From contig PCTW01000064.1 in assembly GCA_002786715.1 (NCBI GenBank), positions 93,713-157,712 of the forward strand: a DNA stretch of 64,000 nt. Reading direction: 5' to 3'. The notes under the pieces were generated by a model that had not been told where the DNA came from, did no database searches, and saw only the letters and a list, made by a program, of their open reading frames with translations. Position numbers and translations under genes: made by a program. The DNA is from Bdellovibrio sp. CG22_combo_CG10-13_8_21_14_all_39_27. Lineage in GTDB: Bacteria > Bdellovibrionota > Bacteriovoracia > Bacteriovoracales > Bacteriovoracaceae. Positions 44,262 through 53,745 of this stretch are shown here, piece after piece (the first letter of the stretch is position 1; each line of letters begins with the position of its first letter).

Positions 44262-45126
44262 AACCATCTCCTTCTTCATCATCAGGTTGAAAGCGTGGAT
44301 TGTTTGGATCAGCCGCTTTATTTGGATCAACTTTTGGACGTCGTTCTAACTCATCTTTTAATGTATCAAAAGCTGGCCATAAAGGACGAATGACTTTGAG
44401 AGCGCTTAATTCATAACCATTGCGATCAAGCCAATTAATTTTAACTTGAAAACCTTTAGGGGCCAGACGTTCATCGACATCAAGCTCTTTAGGAGATTCT
44501 ACAAACTTTTTTCTTTTCGTATCCCAGTACTCGATGACAAAATCTTTTACATTATCGAGAACTATTTGTTCTCGTTCTTTATCCCAATCTTGGTTAGGCG
44601 AATAAATATTTTCAGCGATGGTTTGACGAATAAGTTGGTATTCACCCTGAGGTAATTCATTGTCAGCTTCTTTTTCTCTATTTTTTAATGAATACTTAAC
44701 CCATAAGAAATGAGATTGTTTTTGATCTTCAAATTTTCTTCTGCCTGAACTTGATAAAAATACAATTGATGATTTGTCTTCTGAGTCGATGATAGGAGCG
44801 GGTACATCAACTATAGTATTATAAGGAAATAGTGCATTGGTGGCTTGTTGCTCTTGATCTTGAGGAGGATCGTCTGGACGAGGTCGTTTTCTTCCAGCGT
44901 AATAAAGTGATGAATAAATTTGTGAAAGGTCTTCTTCCACTTTATTGAGTGCAATATGGCCAGCTAAAAAATCTCTATCCTCGACAGTGACTGTGCGGTT
45001 GGTTTTGGCATTTTGATCAACCATTGTATAAATGGAGGCCATCATAAAAGAGAGAATGGTTGTAGAAACCAAAATCTCTATCAGAGAAAATCCTCTCTGG
45101 TGATGTTTGTTAAAAGCCTGAAACAT
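44251..45126 (-). CDS. gspJ: type II secretion minor pseudopilin GspJ
   Basis: A 291-residue minor pseudopilin. Leader FQAFNKHHQRG, cleavage before FSLIEILVSTTILSFMMASIYTM with the conserved E5. The body contains the beta-rich GspJ domain, DRNGYELSALKVIRPLW near the end, and a C-terminal acidic, Pro-Asn-rich tail (DPNKAADPNNPRFQPDDEE). Start at 45126 (AAGG upstream) is preferred to 45144. It overlaps both gspI and gspK. Confidence 0.88.
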   Translation of the reverse strand: MFQAFNKHHQRGFSLIEILVSTTILSFMMASIYTMVDQNAKTNRTVTVEDRDFLAGHIALNKVEEDLSQIYSSLYYAGRKRPRPDDPPQDQEQQATNALFPYNTIVDVPAPIIDSEDKSSIVFLSSSGRRKFEDQKQSHFLWVKYSLKNREKEADNELPQGEYQLIRQTIAENIYSPNQDWDKEREQIVLDNVKDFVIEYWDTKRKKFVESPKELDVDERLAPKGFQVKINWLDRNGYELSALKVIRPLWPAFDTLKDELERRPKVDPNKAADPNNPRFQPDDEEGDGFDN

Positions 45127-45622
45127 TGACTTGCGCCTTATCATTAATCAGCCAACTGCTGAGCTCATACTTTTCATCTGATTCTTTATGCCTCACTGTA
45201 ACTGAAATTTGCCAAATAACTTCCTCCAGATTTTTCTTTATCTGTTCAAAGACGCGTGCTTGGAGGGGATCTGGTTCAGCTTCTCCTTCTTCTGTTCCTT
45301 GAATCTTTGCAAGGTCGGGAACAAAGAATTTTGCCATGCGAACGGAATATTCGTATTCAGGATAGTCATCAAAGGTTTTGGTTTCAGCGGAGGCTTCAGT
45401 TAGGCTTTCGCGAAATTCTGGTGGAGCAATGAGAAGCTCATTTATTTTCATCTCGGCCAATTCTGTCAAGGCCAATTCTTTCTTCATATTGACTGATTTA
45501 AAGAGGTTTTGACCTTGGCTTGAAACAAAGGCCACAATAAAAACGGCGAAGATCGCTGTCGCAATCATCACCTCGATAAGTGAAAAACCAGCTTGCGAAT
45601 GTTTTTTACTCACTTGAGCCAT
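45110..45622 (-). CDS. gspI: type II secretion minor pseudopilin GspI
   Basis: A 170-residue minor pseudopilin of the tip complex (with GspJ and GspK). Prepilin signal SKKHSQAG, cleaved before FSLIEVMIATAIFAVFIVAFVSS with E5, followed by the GspI pattern LALTELAEMKINELL and a C-terminal WQISVTVRH strand. An acidic loop (EGTEEGEAEPDPL) is an addition. Overlaps gspH by 13 bases. Confidence 0.88.
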   Translation of the reverse strand: MAQVSKKHSQAGFSLIEVMIATAIFAVFIVAFVSSQGQNLFKSVNMKKELALTELAEMKINELLIAPPEFRESLTEASAETKTFDDYPEYEYSVRMAKFFVPDLAKIQGTEEGEAEPDPLQARVFEQIKKNLEEVIWQISVTVRHKESDEKYELSSWLINDKAQVNVSGF

Positions 45623-46296
45623 TGTTCGTATACCTCGCGGGCCTTTTTCTGTTGAGCATCTATCAGATCGGCATCGTTGTTTTCAAAAAGTTCCATCTCT
45701 TGATCAATGCCTGGTTGCAAAGAGGGGATTTTGATCGCACCCACTTCTTGATCTGTCGCTAAAACGATGAGAGCATCATCGATTTCTCCATTGGGAAAAG
45801 CATAAATCGCTGCTTCCCCTTCGGTAATGAGTTTTTTTGCAGATAAAGTTGCTACTCCCACTAGTTTGACTCGATCATGAAATTCCCGAGCCTCTTCGGC
45901 ATACTCGTCGACCTTAGAAAATTTGGAGTTAAAGCGTTTCACATCTTTCTCCATTTTTTCTTTATCAGAAAGGGAGAGTTTATCCTCATCTTGAAGAATG
46001 AATTTCGGAATGACGAAGTTACCATCGGGACCAAACTCTACAGTATATTGCTGAGGTTCCTTATTGAGGAAGAGGCGAAGACGGACGACAGTATTTCGAA
46101 GCACCGCTTCGTCTTTAACAAAACGAACGGCGCGTTCAAGTTGATCCATTTCTTCTTTCATCTTATCGTGGGCGGAAAAGCCCTTGATGCCAGAGATAAC
46201 GACTACTAAAAGTAGTGAACCCAAAAACAGCGCAATCAAAATTTCGATGAGGGTAAAGCCCTTTTCGTTCCAAAATTTTTGATGGCCGTTATTCAT
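45610..46296 (-). CDS. gspH: type II secretion minor pseudopilin GspH
   Basis: A 228-residue pseudopilin: leader NNGHQKFWNEKG, then FTLIEILIALFLGSLLLVVVISGI with E5. The GspH-type domain follows (LERAVRFVKDEAVLRNTVVRL, DALIVLATDQEVGAI). Longer than E. coli GspH by about 60 residues through a charged helical insert (SLSDKEKMEKDVKRFNSKFS). Sits 12 bases after gspG. Confidence 0.85.
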   Translation of the reverse strand: MNNGHQKFWNEKGFTLIEILIALFLGSLLLVVVISGIKGFSAHDKMKEEMDQLERAVRFVKDEAVLRNTVVRLRLFLNKEPQQYTVEFGPDGNFVIPKFILQDEDKLSLSDKEKMEKDVKRFNSKFSKVDEYAEEAREFHDRVKLVGVATLSAKKLITEGEAAIYAFPNGEIDDALIVLATDQEVGAIKIPSLQPGIDQEMELFENNDADLIDAQQKKAREVYEQWLK

Positions 46297-46308
46297 TCGT
46301 TTTGAGGA

Positions 46309-46821
46309 TTATTGCTCGCTCTCCGCTGATCCTGCGCCTTCAGCTCCTGGAGTCGCTGAAACACATCCACCCTTTCGAAAAGAGATATCGCAATCTTTGT
46401 CCTCTCCCCCTGGTTGGTTGTCTGCACCGTAGGAAATAATATCAAATGTTTTTCCATCTGATTCATAAGCATAATCTGCTTCCCACGGATCCTTTGGCAA
46501 TTGTCCATCTTCAAAGAAACCACCTGGCGGATAGTTTTTACATTCGCGGCCTGACGGTTTTGAAACTAAAGACTCTAGGCCTTGGTCAGTTGTTGGATAG
46601 AAATTACATTTACGATTAAATTCTTTTAACGTTCCTGAAAGCATACCCATTTGAGTAATAGCTGCTTTTACTTTTCCTTCATGAAATTGATCAAAAATCT
46701 TTCCTGCAACGAATGTACCAGCAATACCCATTAGTGTTAAGGCAATGAGGATTTCGATAAGAGAGAAGCCTCTCTGAGACTGAAGAACTGTGCGTGCTGA
46801 TGTAAACTGTAACTTTTTCAT
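46309..46821 (-). CDS. gspG: type II secretion major pseudopilin GspG
   Basis: A 170-residue main subunit of the pseudopilus. Leader ending in QSQRG, cleavage before FSLIEILIALTLMGIAGTFVAG with E5. Family motifs follow: FYPTTDQGLESLVSKP, LPKDPWEADYAYESDG and FDIISYGADNQPGGEDKD, including the calcium-site region. Four cysteines (RKCNF, RECKN, KDCDIS, GGCVS) are unusual for GspG, as is the C-terminal Gly/Ala/Glu tail. I start at 46821 (GGAG upstream) instead of 46836. Confidence 0.95.
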   Translation of the reverse strand: MKKLQFTSARTVLQSQRGFSLIEILIALTLMGIAGTFVAGKIFDQFHEGKVKAAITQMGMLSGTLKEFNRKCNFYPTTDQGLESLVSKPSGRECKNYPPGGFFEDGQLPKDPWEADYAYESDGKTFDIISYGADNQPGGEDKDCDISFRKGGCVSATPGAEGAGSAESEQ

Positions 46822-46863
46822 TATAAGAAACTCCATGTGAAATGAGACTCAAGAATTTTACCA

Positions 46864-48078
46864 TTAACGTTGAATACTATTCAACTCCATCATTGGAATA
46901 ACGACAGAAAAGACCACAAAGCCAACGCCTAGGCCCATGGCCACCATCATGATGGGTTCAAGCGTAGAAGTCAAATTGTTGAGTTTATTATTTACCTGAT
47001 CTTCATAATTCTCTGACACAATCATTAACATTGGCTCAATTTCACCTGATCGTTCACCTAGCTTAATCATATGTGTCATCATTGTTGGAAATAGTTGACT
47101 CTTAATTAAGGGTATCGACATCGATGCCCCTTCTTGGACAAATGTTCGCGCTTCTTCTACAGCTTTTTGCATATGAACATTAGCAATCAAATTTTTAACA
47201 ATAGTGAGAGAAGTTAAAATGGGCACGCCTGAGTTTAAAAGAGTCGCTAGGGTAGAGCTAAAACGGGAGACGTTGATCATGGTGACCAATTCTCCAACGA
47301 GGGGAAGCTTGAGAATGGTTTTATGCCACCAGAGTTCTCCACGAGGAGAAGCAATAAATTTTCGAATCAAGTAAAAGACCGCTACTGCGCCAATGATCAA
47401 AAGCCACCAATAGTTTTGAACGATATTTGAAATGCCAATAGATATTCTTGTCATTAAAGGTAATTCGCGTTTCATGCTGACAAAAATTTTGGCGATCTTG
47501 GGAATGACGACCGCAAAAATGACTCCAAACATCACCGTCCCGATTAGAACCATGATAATGGGGTAAGTTAAGGCACCTTTGATTTTATTTTTTAGTTTGA
47601 GCTGTGATTCTGTAAAATCGGCCAATCTCATAAGTACGACTTCGAGGTTTCCCGATTGTTCTCCGGCTTCAACCATGTTGACATAAACATTATTAAAAAT
47701 TTTCGGATAATCATTGAGGGAAGCGGCGAGGGAACTCCCTTCATTCACTTTTTGACGAATTTCAGAGAGCACGATTTTTAATTTGGGGTGATCTGTCTGG
47801 TCCATCAAAGCAGATAAGGCTTCAACAATCTGAATTTTCGCTTTGATTAGTGTCGCCAGCTGACGTGTCATGAGTGATAAATCCTCAATGTTCACTCCGC
47901 CACCGAAATTAATACTATTTTTTTGTTTCATGGTATCAGCTTTTTGCTCGACAATTTCGATCAGCATAATACCTTGTGATTTTAATTTTTGCTTAGCCTG
48001 ATTCAGACCTTCTGAATTGATTGTGGCCTTAATTTCTTTGCCACTGCTGTTAATGCCTTTATAACTGAAAATGGCCAT
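46864..48078 (-). CDS. gspF: type II secretion inner-membrane platform protein GspF
   Basis: A 404-residue multi-pass platform protein. Two repeated cytoplasmic T2SSF helical domains (about 70-190 with LSLMTRQLATLIKAKI and EGSSLAASLNDYP; and 270-390 with RFSSTLATLLNSGVPIL and MIKLGERSGEIEPML) and three membrane helices (near 172, 222 and 375). N-terminal FSYKGINSSGKEIKATI is typical. Standard length. Confidence 0.96.
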   Translation of the reverse strand: MAIFSYKGINSSGKEIKATINSEGLNQAKQKLKSQGIMLIEIVEQKADTMKQKNSINFGGGVNIEDLSLMTRQLATLIKAKIQIVEALSALMDQTDHPKLKIVLSEIRQKVNEGSSLAASLNDYPKIFNNVYVNMVEAGEQSGNLEVVLMRLADFTESQLKLKNKIKGALTYPIIMVLIGTVMFGVIFAVVIPKIAKIFVSMKRELPLMTRISIGISNIVQNYWWLLIIGAVAVFYLIRKFIASPRGELWWHKTILKLPLVGELVTMINVSRFSSTLATLLNSGVPILTSLTIVKNLIANVHMQKAVEEARTFVQEGASMSIPLIKSQLFPTMMTHMIKLGERSGEIEPMLMIVSENYEDQVNNKLNNLTSTLEPIMMVAMGLGVGFVVFSVVIPMMELNSIQR

Positions 48079-48089
48079 GACTTAAATTC

Positions 48090-49817
48090 CTAACCTTCTT
48101 CTTCTTCGTTGATCACTCGAACCATTTCATCAATTGAAGTGATACCACGAAGGACTTTATAGATTGTATCTTGACGAAGAGTCGACATGCCTTGTTCAAT
48201 GGCCTTCTTTTTAACTGTGGCGGCATCAGCTTTTTGCATCACGAGCATTCTAATATCATCAGTGATCAGAAGCAGCTCTGCAACTGTCGTACGACTGGCA
48301 TAACCCCTCCAATTACATTTTGGGCAACCTTCTGATTTAAAAATAGTGGCGTCACTCGGAAGACGGGTCAAACCTATCACCTTGAGTTCTTCTGGAGTGA
48401 TATTATGAGGCTTCTTGCAATCGTTACATAAAGTTTGAATCAAACGTTGGGCAAGAACGGCTATTAGAGAAGAGGCTATCAAGAAGGGTTGAACCCCCAT
48501 ATCGATGAGACGGTTGGGACATGAAGCTGCATCATTGGTGTGAATTGTAGAAAGAACAAAGTGACCTGTAAGTGAAGCTTCAATCGCCATTTGGGCGGTT
48601 TCAAGATCTCGAGTTTCTCCGACCATTATAACATCAGGGTCTTGACGAACGATGGAGCGCAGGGCGCGAGCAAAAGAGAGATCGATTTTATGATTCACTT
48701 GAATCTGACTAACTCCAGAAATTTCGTATTCCACCGGATCTTCAACCGTAATGATCATTTTGTCAGGAGTTTTAATCCGATCGAGCATACCAAAGAGAGT
48801 AGTGGTTTTACCAGAACCAGTAGGTCCAGAAACGTAAATCACACCATGTTTGCGCTTGGACATTTCATCCAGCTCTCGTAATGTTTTTCCGTGAAATCCT
48901 AAATGCTCTAATTGAAGTACGCGATTACTCTTCTCGAGTACACGCATGACCACTCGTTCACCGGTTTGCACGGGAACAGTAGAGAGACGAATATCGACGT
49001 CTTTTCCAGCAATTTTAATTTTAATACGACCATCTTGAGGCATACGTTTTTCAGCAATATCAAGCTTCGCCATAACTTTAATACGAGCAGTAACGGCGGC
49101 ATGGGCCTTGATTGGTTGACGTAGAATTTCAGACATAACTCCATTAATACGAAAGCGATAAACAGATTCGCGATCGTAAGGTTCAATGTGAATATCTGAA
49201 GCGCCTTCTTTTACAGCTCTAAAAATAATTGAGTTTACAAAACGAATGACGGGAGCTTCGTCAGCGCCAGCATCGAGGATATCGATTGGACCTTCAAGGT
49301 CTAAACCTTCTTCGAACTCGTCTTCGAGAGAACCTACAATATTGCTTGTGGCCTTTTCATATATGCGATTGATGGCCTCTTGGATTTTCATCGCAGGAGC
49401 CACAACCAGTTTCACTTCTTTTTTATACAGTTCTTGAAGATCGTTTATGGCATCGAAGTTAAAAGGATCTGTCATGGCAACAGTCAAACTCACTTCCGTT
49501 TCAAGAATCGGGATGAGTTCATTTTGCTTGGCATAGTTGATGGGCACTGGATGTGTGATATTGGGGTCAATATCATCGATCTTAAGATCGGCCATGAAAG
49601 GAATTTCAAACTGATGGCATAAAACTTTAACGATATCGTGAGGAGTTATATAGTTTTTTGCGAGAAGAATTTCTCCGATCAAGCGACCAGAATCTTCTTG
49701 AATCTGCAGAGCTTCATTCAATTGACCTTCAGTAAGATTTGTATGAGCTAAAAGCAGCTCTCCTATCTTATTAGAAGGGGCTTCCATCTTTTTGAGTAGG
49801 CCCTCGGAAATTTTCAT
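48090..49817 (-). CDS. gspE: type II secretion ATPase GspE
   Basis: A 575-residue cytoplasmic hexameric ATPase powering pseudopilus assembly. N-terminal MshEN-type domain (about 15-150, GELLLAHTNLTEGQLNEAL), then the catalytic domain with Walker A GPTGSGKTTT near 330, Asp box IITVEDPVEYEI, Walker B VGETRDLETA and His box TGHFVLSTIHTNDA. A zinc-binding loop with four cysteines (LCNDCKK and GCPKCNW) is intact. Two bases separate it from gspD upstream. Confidence 0.97.
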   Translation of the reverse strand: MKISEGLLKKMEAPSNKIGELLLAHTNLTEGQLNEALQIQEDSGRLIGEILLAKNYITPHDIVKVLCHQFEIPFMADLKIDDIDPNITHPVPINYAKQNELIPILETEVSLTVAMTDPFNFDAINDLQELYKKEVKLVVAPAMKIQEAINRIYEKATSNIVGSLEDEFEEGLDLEGPIDILDAGADEAPVIRFVNSIIFRAVKEGASDIHIEPYDRESVYRFRINGVMSEILRQPIKAHAAVTARIKVMAKLDIAEKRMPQDGRIKIKIAGKDVDIRLSTVPVQTGERVVMRVLEKSNRVLQLEHLGFHGKTLRELDEMSKRKHGVIYVSGPTGSGKTTTLFGMLDRIKTPDKMIITVEDPVEYEISGVSQIQVNHKIDLSFARALRSIVRQDPDVIMVGETRDLETAQMAIEASLTGHFVLSTIHTNDAASCPNRLIDMGVQPFLIASSLIAVLAQRLIQTLCNDCKKPHNITPEELKVIGLTRLPSDATIFKSEGCPKCNWRGYASRTTVAELLLITDDIRMLVMQKADAATVKKKAIEQGMSTLRQDTIYKVLRGITSIDEMVRVINEEEEG

Positions 49818-49819
49818 GA

Positions 49820-52237
49820 CTAATCCTTCTGTGTTCCTGCTTTTTTCTCGTTCACTTGTTGAATGATCTGTTGATAATCAGGGACAGCGACTTCAGAGAG
49901 ATCATCTTTGAGTTCAAAGATTTGATCATTTTCTGCTTTTTCTTCATTACTTTTTTGGTCGATACCTGGCTCGTCATTTTGACGAAGGTACTTACTGGCC
50001 TCATCAGTATCATAGAGAGGTCCCTCTCCTTGAGCTTTCGCCTTTTCATAAAGCCCTTTAACAGTTGTTCCAAACGGATCGTCTTCTCCAACCACGCTCT
50101 TCAAGTGAGCGCCACGGCGGTTAAGGAGATCTTTGACAGTATCAGATGAAGCTTTTTGATATGAAGTTAAAATTTTAGGAGTTAGGAAAAAGAGGAGGTT
50201 CACTTTTTCAACAACTCGAGTTTGGTTTTTAAACAACCAACCCAAAACGGGAATATCACCGAGAAGGGGAACTTTGTTTTGGGTGAAAGACTCTTTGTCT
50301 CTCATTAAGCCGCCCATGGCGATTGTATCGCGATCGCGAACCACAACATTAGTAACAGCTGTTCTCTCTACAGTTGCAACACCACCACCGCTTGTGCTTG
50401 GGACAGAGCGATTAGAGAAGTCTTGAATCTTCTGATCAATTTTGAGTTTTACAAAACGAGTCACTTTATTAATTTGTGGTGTGATTTTGAGAGTTAGGGC
50501 CACTTTTTGTTGTTTAACAGACTCAGAAGTTCCACTGGCCGAAGTTGTTCTTTCAACAACAGGAACAGATTCGCCAACTTCAAAAACTGCTTCTGTATTA
50601 TCCAGAGCTAGAATTTGAGGAGTTGCTAAAACGTTGGTATCTGAATTTGAAGCAATCGCAGTAATCAAACCATTGATGGTATTTACTTTAAGTTTTTGAC
50701 CGCCGACATCAATATCAACGCTCTTACCAACTCCGGCGCCCACAAAGAGACCGCCAAGATTGGTGATATTTTGTGAGAGAAGATTGACCAAGTCACTTGA
50801 ACCGCCTGTGAAGCCAGCTCTTTGGGCATTTCCAGAACCATAAGCACCAAGAATACTGATACCGAAGCCACGAGCTTTAGAGACGTTTGTCTCCATCATC
50901 ATACCTTCAACATAAACTTGGTCGCGAGGAATATCGAGCTTCTTAATAACTTCTTTAATAGTTAGGTAATCAGTTGGAGAAGCTGTTACCACAATAGCGT
51001 TATTGTCTTTATCAGCATTTATTTTCACTTCATTGTTAAAGAGTGAAGTGCCACTGTCTGACACGCCTTTGGCAAGAGGATTCGTTTTTGTCGCTTTAGC
51101 TCCGGAGACTAGTGAAGAGAGGGTTTTGGTTAAAGCTTCGGCATCCCCATAATTCAAATAGTAAACGTGAATTTGTCCGCCGCTTCCAGCAGGAGTTGTC
51201 ACATCTAACTTGGAGATCAAGTCGCGAAGTTCTTTGGCCCCTTGGGCATTGGCCATGGCAATAATGGTATTGGTGCGAGGTTCAGCGATAATTTTAGAAA
51301 TGTTTTGACCTTGAGAGTTGGTAGAAACTGCACCTGCGACTTTAGAACCTGTTGAACTTTTTAAAATCTTGTCCAAGAGTGCCGCTATTTCTTGAGCAGA
51401 TGAATGTTTCACTGGAATAATCTGGAGTGTTTCTTCGTGCCCAGGAATATCAATAAAGCGAATAAGGCGAACTAAACGATTGATGTTATCACCAGTATCT
51501 TGAACGATGATGGTATTGGTTTGTTTGATATCAATAATTCGACCATACCGAGACATAAAGGGACGGAACGAGCGAGTGACTTCAGTTGAAGAGATATTCT
51601 TTAATGGAATAATTCTCATCACATAGTTTTCGGTGTCAGGAGTATAGTTCCCAGTATAAATCTTAGTCGGAGTATAGCGAATATCTCTTGAGTTAACGAT
51701 TTTCCAGAAGGCACCAGACTTAACCAATGAGTACCCATTGATATTGAGAGCGGTGAGATAAGCTTTCCACGCATCACCAACGGTAATTGGAGTAGGGGCT
51801 ACGATTGAAATCTTACCTTTCAACTCTTTATCCATAATCAAGTTGATACCGGTAAGCTTTTGCATGTGCTTGGTAAGTTCTTCAAGACTAACATTTGGAA
51901 AATCAAAACTTGTTACAACTTCTGGTCCAAAAGCAGTTTCAGGATTGAGGTTGACGTAATTTTTATCTTTCGGAGCAAGCTTGCTGGCATTGACTCCTGT
52001 GCCTCTGCCAAAGATCTCAGCATCGGAGTTGTCTTCATTATCTGCACCTAAAGCCGCTTGAGGAGGAGCTTCTTCAGCATTATCAAGCAAGGCTTGTGCT
52101 GATTCAGTATTCTCTTCTTGAGCTGGGGGGGCAAAATTAGTTTTACTCCTAAATTTCCCAAATTGAGCATGGGCCGGAGAAGCCAAACTCAAACAGAGAG
52201 AGAGAGGAAGTAGGCGAAGCAGGTGTCTACATTTCAT
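49820..52237 (-). CDS. gspD: type II secretion outer-membrane secretin GspD
   Basis: An 805-residue secretin forming the outer-membrane channel. Signal peptide ends near PAHAQFG (24). A 70-residue Ala/Glu/Asp-rich linker precedes the N0 domain (FDFPNVSLEELTKHMQKLTG near 113), N1-N3 repeats (IIPLKNISSTEVTRSF near 208, and DIPGHEETLQIIPVKH and DIPRDQVYVEGMM), and the secretin core with VLATPQILALDNTEAVFEVGE, VPLLGDIPVLGWLFKNQT and VNLLFFLTPKIL. The last 110 residues are an acidic tail, longer than usual. No pilotin gene was seen nearby. Confidence 0.97.
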   Translation of the reverse strand: MKCRHLLRLLPLSLCLSLASPAHAQFGKFRSKTNFAPPAQEENTESAQALLDNAEEAPPQAALGADNEDNSDAEIFGRGTGVNASKLAPKDKNYVNLNPETAFGPEVVTSFDFPNVSLEELTKHMQKLTGINLIMDKELKGKISIVAPTPITVGDAWKAYLTALNINGYSLVKSGAFWKIVNSRDIRYTPTKIYTGNYTPDTENYVMRIIPLKNISSTEVTRSFRPFMSRYGRIIDIKQTNTIIVQDTGDNINRLVRLIRFIDIPGHEETLQIIPVKHSSAQEIAALLDKILKSSTGSKVAGAVSTNSQGQNISKIIAEPRTNTIIAMANAQGAKELRDLISKLDVTTPAGSGGQIHVYYLNYGDAEALTKTLSSLVSGAKATKTNPLAKGVSDSGTSLFNNEVKINADKDNNAIVVTASPTDYLTIKEVIKKLDIPRDQVYVEGMMMETNVSKARGFGISILGAYGSGNAQRAGFTGGSSDLVNLLSQNITNLGGLFVGAGVGKSVDIDVGGQKLKVNTINGLITAIASNSDTNVLATPQILALDNTEAVFEVGESVPVVERTTSASGTSESVKQQKVALTLKITPQINKVTRFVKLKIDQKIQDFSNRSVPSTSGGGVATVERTAVTNVVVRDRDTIAMGGLMRDKESFTQNKVPLLGDIPVLGWLFKNQTRVVEKVNLLFFLTPKILTSYQKASSDTVKDLLNRRGAHLKSVVGEDDPFGTTVKGLYEKAKAQGEGPLYDTDEASKYLRQNDEPGIDQKSNEEKAENDQIFELKDDLSEVAVPDYQQIIQQVNEKKAGTQKD

Positions 52238-52254
52238 ACGTCAATCCTTGAACG

Positions 52255-53517
52255 TTATTCAAAATCATATTCTAAATTTTGTTCCATTCCATTTCTTTGA
52301 ACAGAAAGCTCGAAATGATCAATATCACGAATCCGACCGAACAGATTCATAACCTCATTTAAATTTTCAATCTTTTTACCATTAATTGAACAGATGATGT
52401 CCTCGTCTTGGATACTAAGCTTTGAATAAAGCGATCCAGGAACAACTTCCGTCATTTTAAAACAGAGCGAACCATCTGGATTCTTTATCTGAATGGCCCG
52501 AGCTTGAGTTAGAATATCACCAATGTTCTTGAGAGCATCATCACGAAGACTCTTTTTAATTTTAAAATTATTTCCTGTATTGCTAATGCCTGAATCTGTC
52601 GCTTCCTTGATCATTTTTTGACCTTGAGCTGACGAAATGACATTAATTGGATTTGGCTTTTCATCTTTTGGGTCCGCACCAGAGACAAATTCGCACTGAC
52701 CAGTTTGGAGATTTTTGAACACCAGTTTTAAGCGATCAATCTTTCCAATTTCGGCCATATTATCAAGTTTTTCACCTTCGCGGATTTCGGTTAAGTCTTT
52801 TCCGCCACGAACTTGAACAGAAGCAATCGATTTTACACTGTCTTGAAGGACTGTCGTATTAACTAGTTTAATGGGAAGCGAGCTGCGTGAATTGGCCGTG
52901 TCGCAAATTTTGGGTCCCACATCTCTTGGACGATCTGGTCTTTGGGCCTGGGCAGTTCCAGTGGCATCAAAGAGATCCTTTTGTGAAATGAGTTGAACGT
53001 CATTACCCATAACCGCAGGAGCTTGTTGATAGCCTGATTGTTTCTTGTCTTGAACAGGAGGAGTTAAGAAGAGCGCAGTTGTTTTACCAGTATAGTAAAA
53101 AAGAGAAATCAAGCTCAAGGCTGCAAAAGTGCGATGGACGTGATGACGATTTTCAGGAGCTGTTATGAGCTCATAGATTTTTTCCCAGTCGACAGCACCT
53201 TGAAGCTTTGCAGACCAAGAGTTGCTCATATATTTCTTAGGCTTTAATTGATTTCGCTGGAGATAACTTTGAAAGCGAATTTTGAGATCACGAAAAAAAA
53301 CATGAGCTTTTGACGGTATAGGAAGAGGAATTTCTCCCGTTTCTTCGCGATGCTCATCATCACTTATTTCTTCTTCCCCAATTTCTTCTTCATAGTCATC
53401 TTGATTTTCGTCATCCTCTTCCTGATAACGATCTTCATATTCATCAACAGACTCTTTGGACTTACGTCCAAAAATCGTCGCAAACTTTTGCTTAATTTTA
53501 TTTAATAATCCTTTCAT
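52255..53517 (-). CDS. gspC: type II secretion system protein GspC
   Basis: A 420-residue inner-membrane protein linking the platform to GspD. An unusual cytoplasmic N-terminus of about 125 residues has an acidic block (EEDDENQDDYEEEIGEEE, about 33-50). One membrane helix near 128-148 (FAALSLISLFYYTGKTTALF), a homology region (LPIKLVNTTVLQDSVKSIAS near 215) that contacts GspD, and a C-terminal PDZ-like domain (VPGSLYSKLSIQDEDIICSING). First gene of the gsp operon; AAGGAAG upstream sets the start. Confidence 0.9.
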   Translation of the reverse strand: MKGLLNKIKQKFATIFGRKSKESVDEYEDRYQEEDDENQDDYEEEIGEEEISDDEHREETGEIPLPIPSKAHVFFRDLKIRFQSYLQRNQLKPKKYMSNSWSAKLQGAVDWEKIYELITAPENRHHVHRTFAALSLISLFYYTGKTTALFLTPPVQDKKQSGYQQAPAVMGNDVQLISQKDLFDATGTAQAQRPDRPRDVGPKICDTANSRSSLPIKLVNTTVLQDSVKSIASVQVRGGKDLTEIREGEKLDNMAEIGKIDRLKLVFKNLQTGQCEFVSGADPKDEKPNPINVISSAQGQKMIKEATDSGISNTGNNFKIKKSLRDDALKNIGDILTQARAIQIKNPDGSLCFKMTEVVPGSLYSKLSIQDEDIICSINGKKIENLNEVMNLFGRIRDIDHFELSVQRNGMEQNLEYDFE

Positions 53518-53636
53518 GGGCCGCTTCGCGCTTCCTTGCTCGAGTACTTCACTTTACTTTTATTTTAAAGGAGTTATACCCAATGCATCAAGCAATCTTT
53601 TTATCTATTTACACTTATGCCGAATTGAAAAAGTCG

Positions 53637-53661
53637 GTTAATGCCTTTTTTAGGCATTAAC
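53637..53661. promoter_or_regulatory. perfect inverted repeat between gspC and the acyl-CoA dehydrogenase gene
   Basis: GTTAATGCCT and AGGCATTAAC form a perfect 10-base inverted repeat around a T5 centre. It lies 85 bases before the acyl-CoA dehydrogenase start and 120 bases before gspC, in the 228-base region without genes. It could be an operator for a TetR- or GntR-type regulator of fatty acid oxidation, or a hairpin; no U run follows. Confidence 0.45.
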
Positions 53662-53745
53662 TTAGATATCACTTCTTTGATGGGGACAAAATGGTTACAA
53701 TATTTGTGATTATTATAACCGTCATTTTTTATCAGGAGTTTTTTC

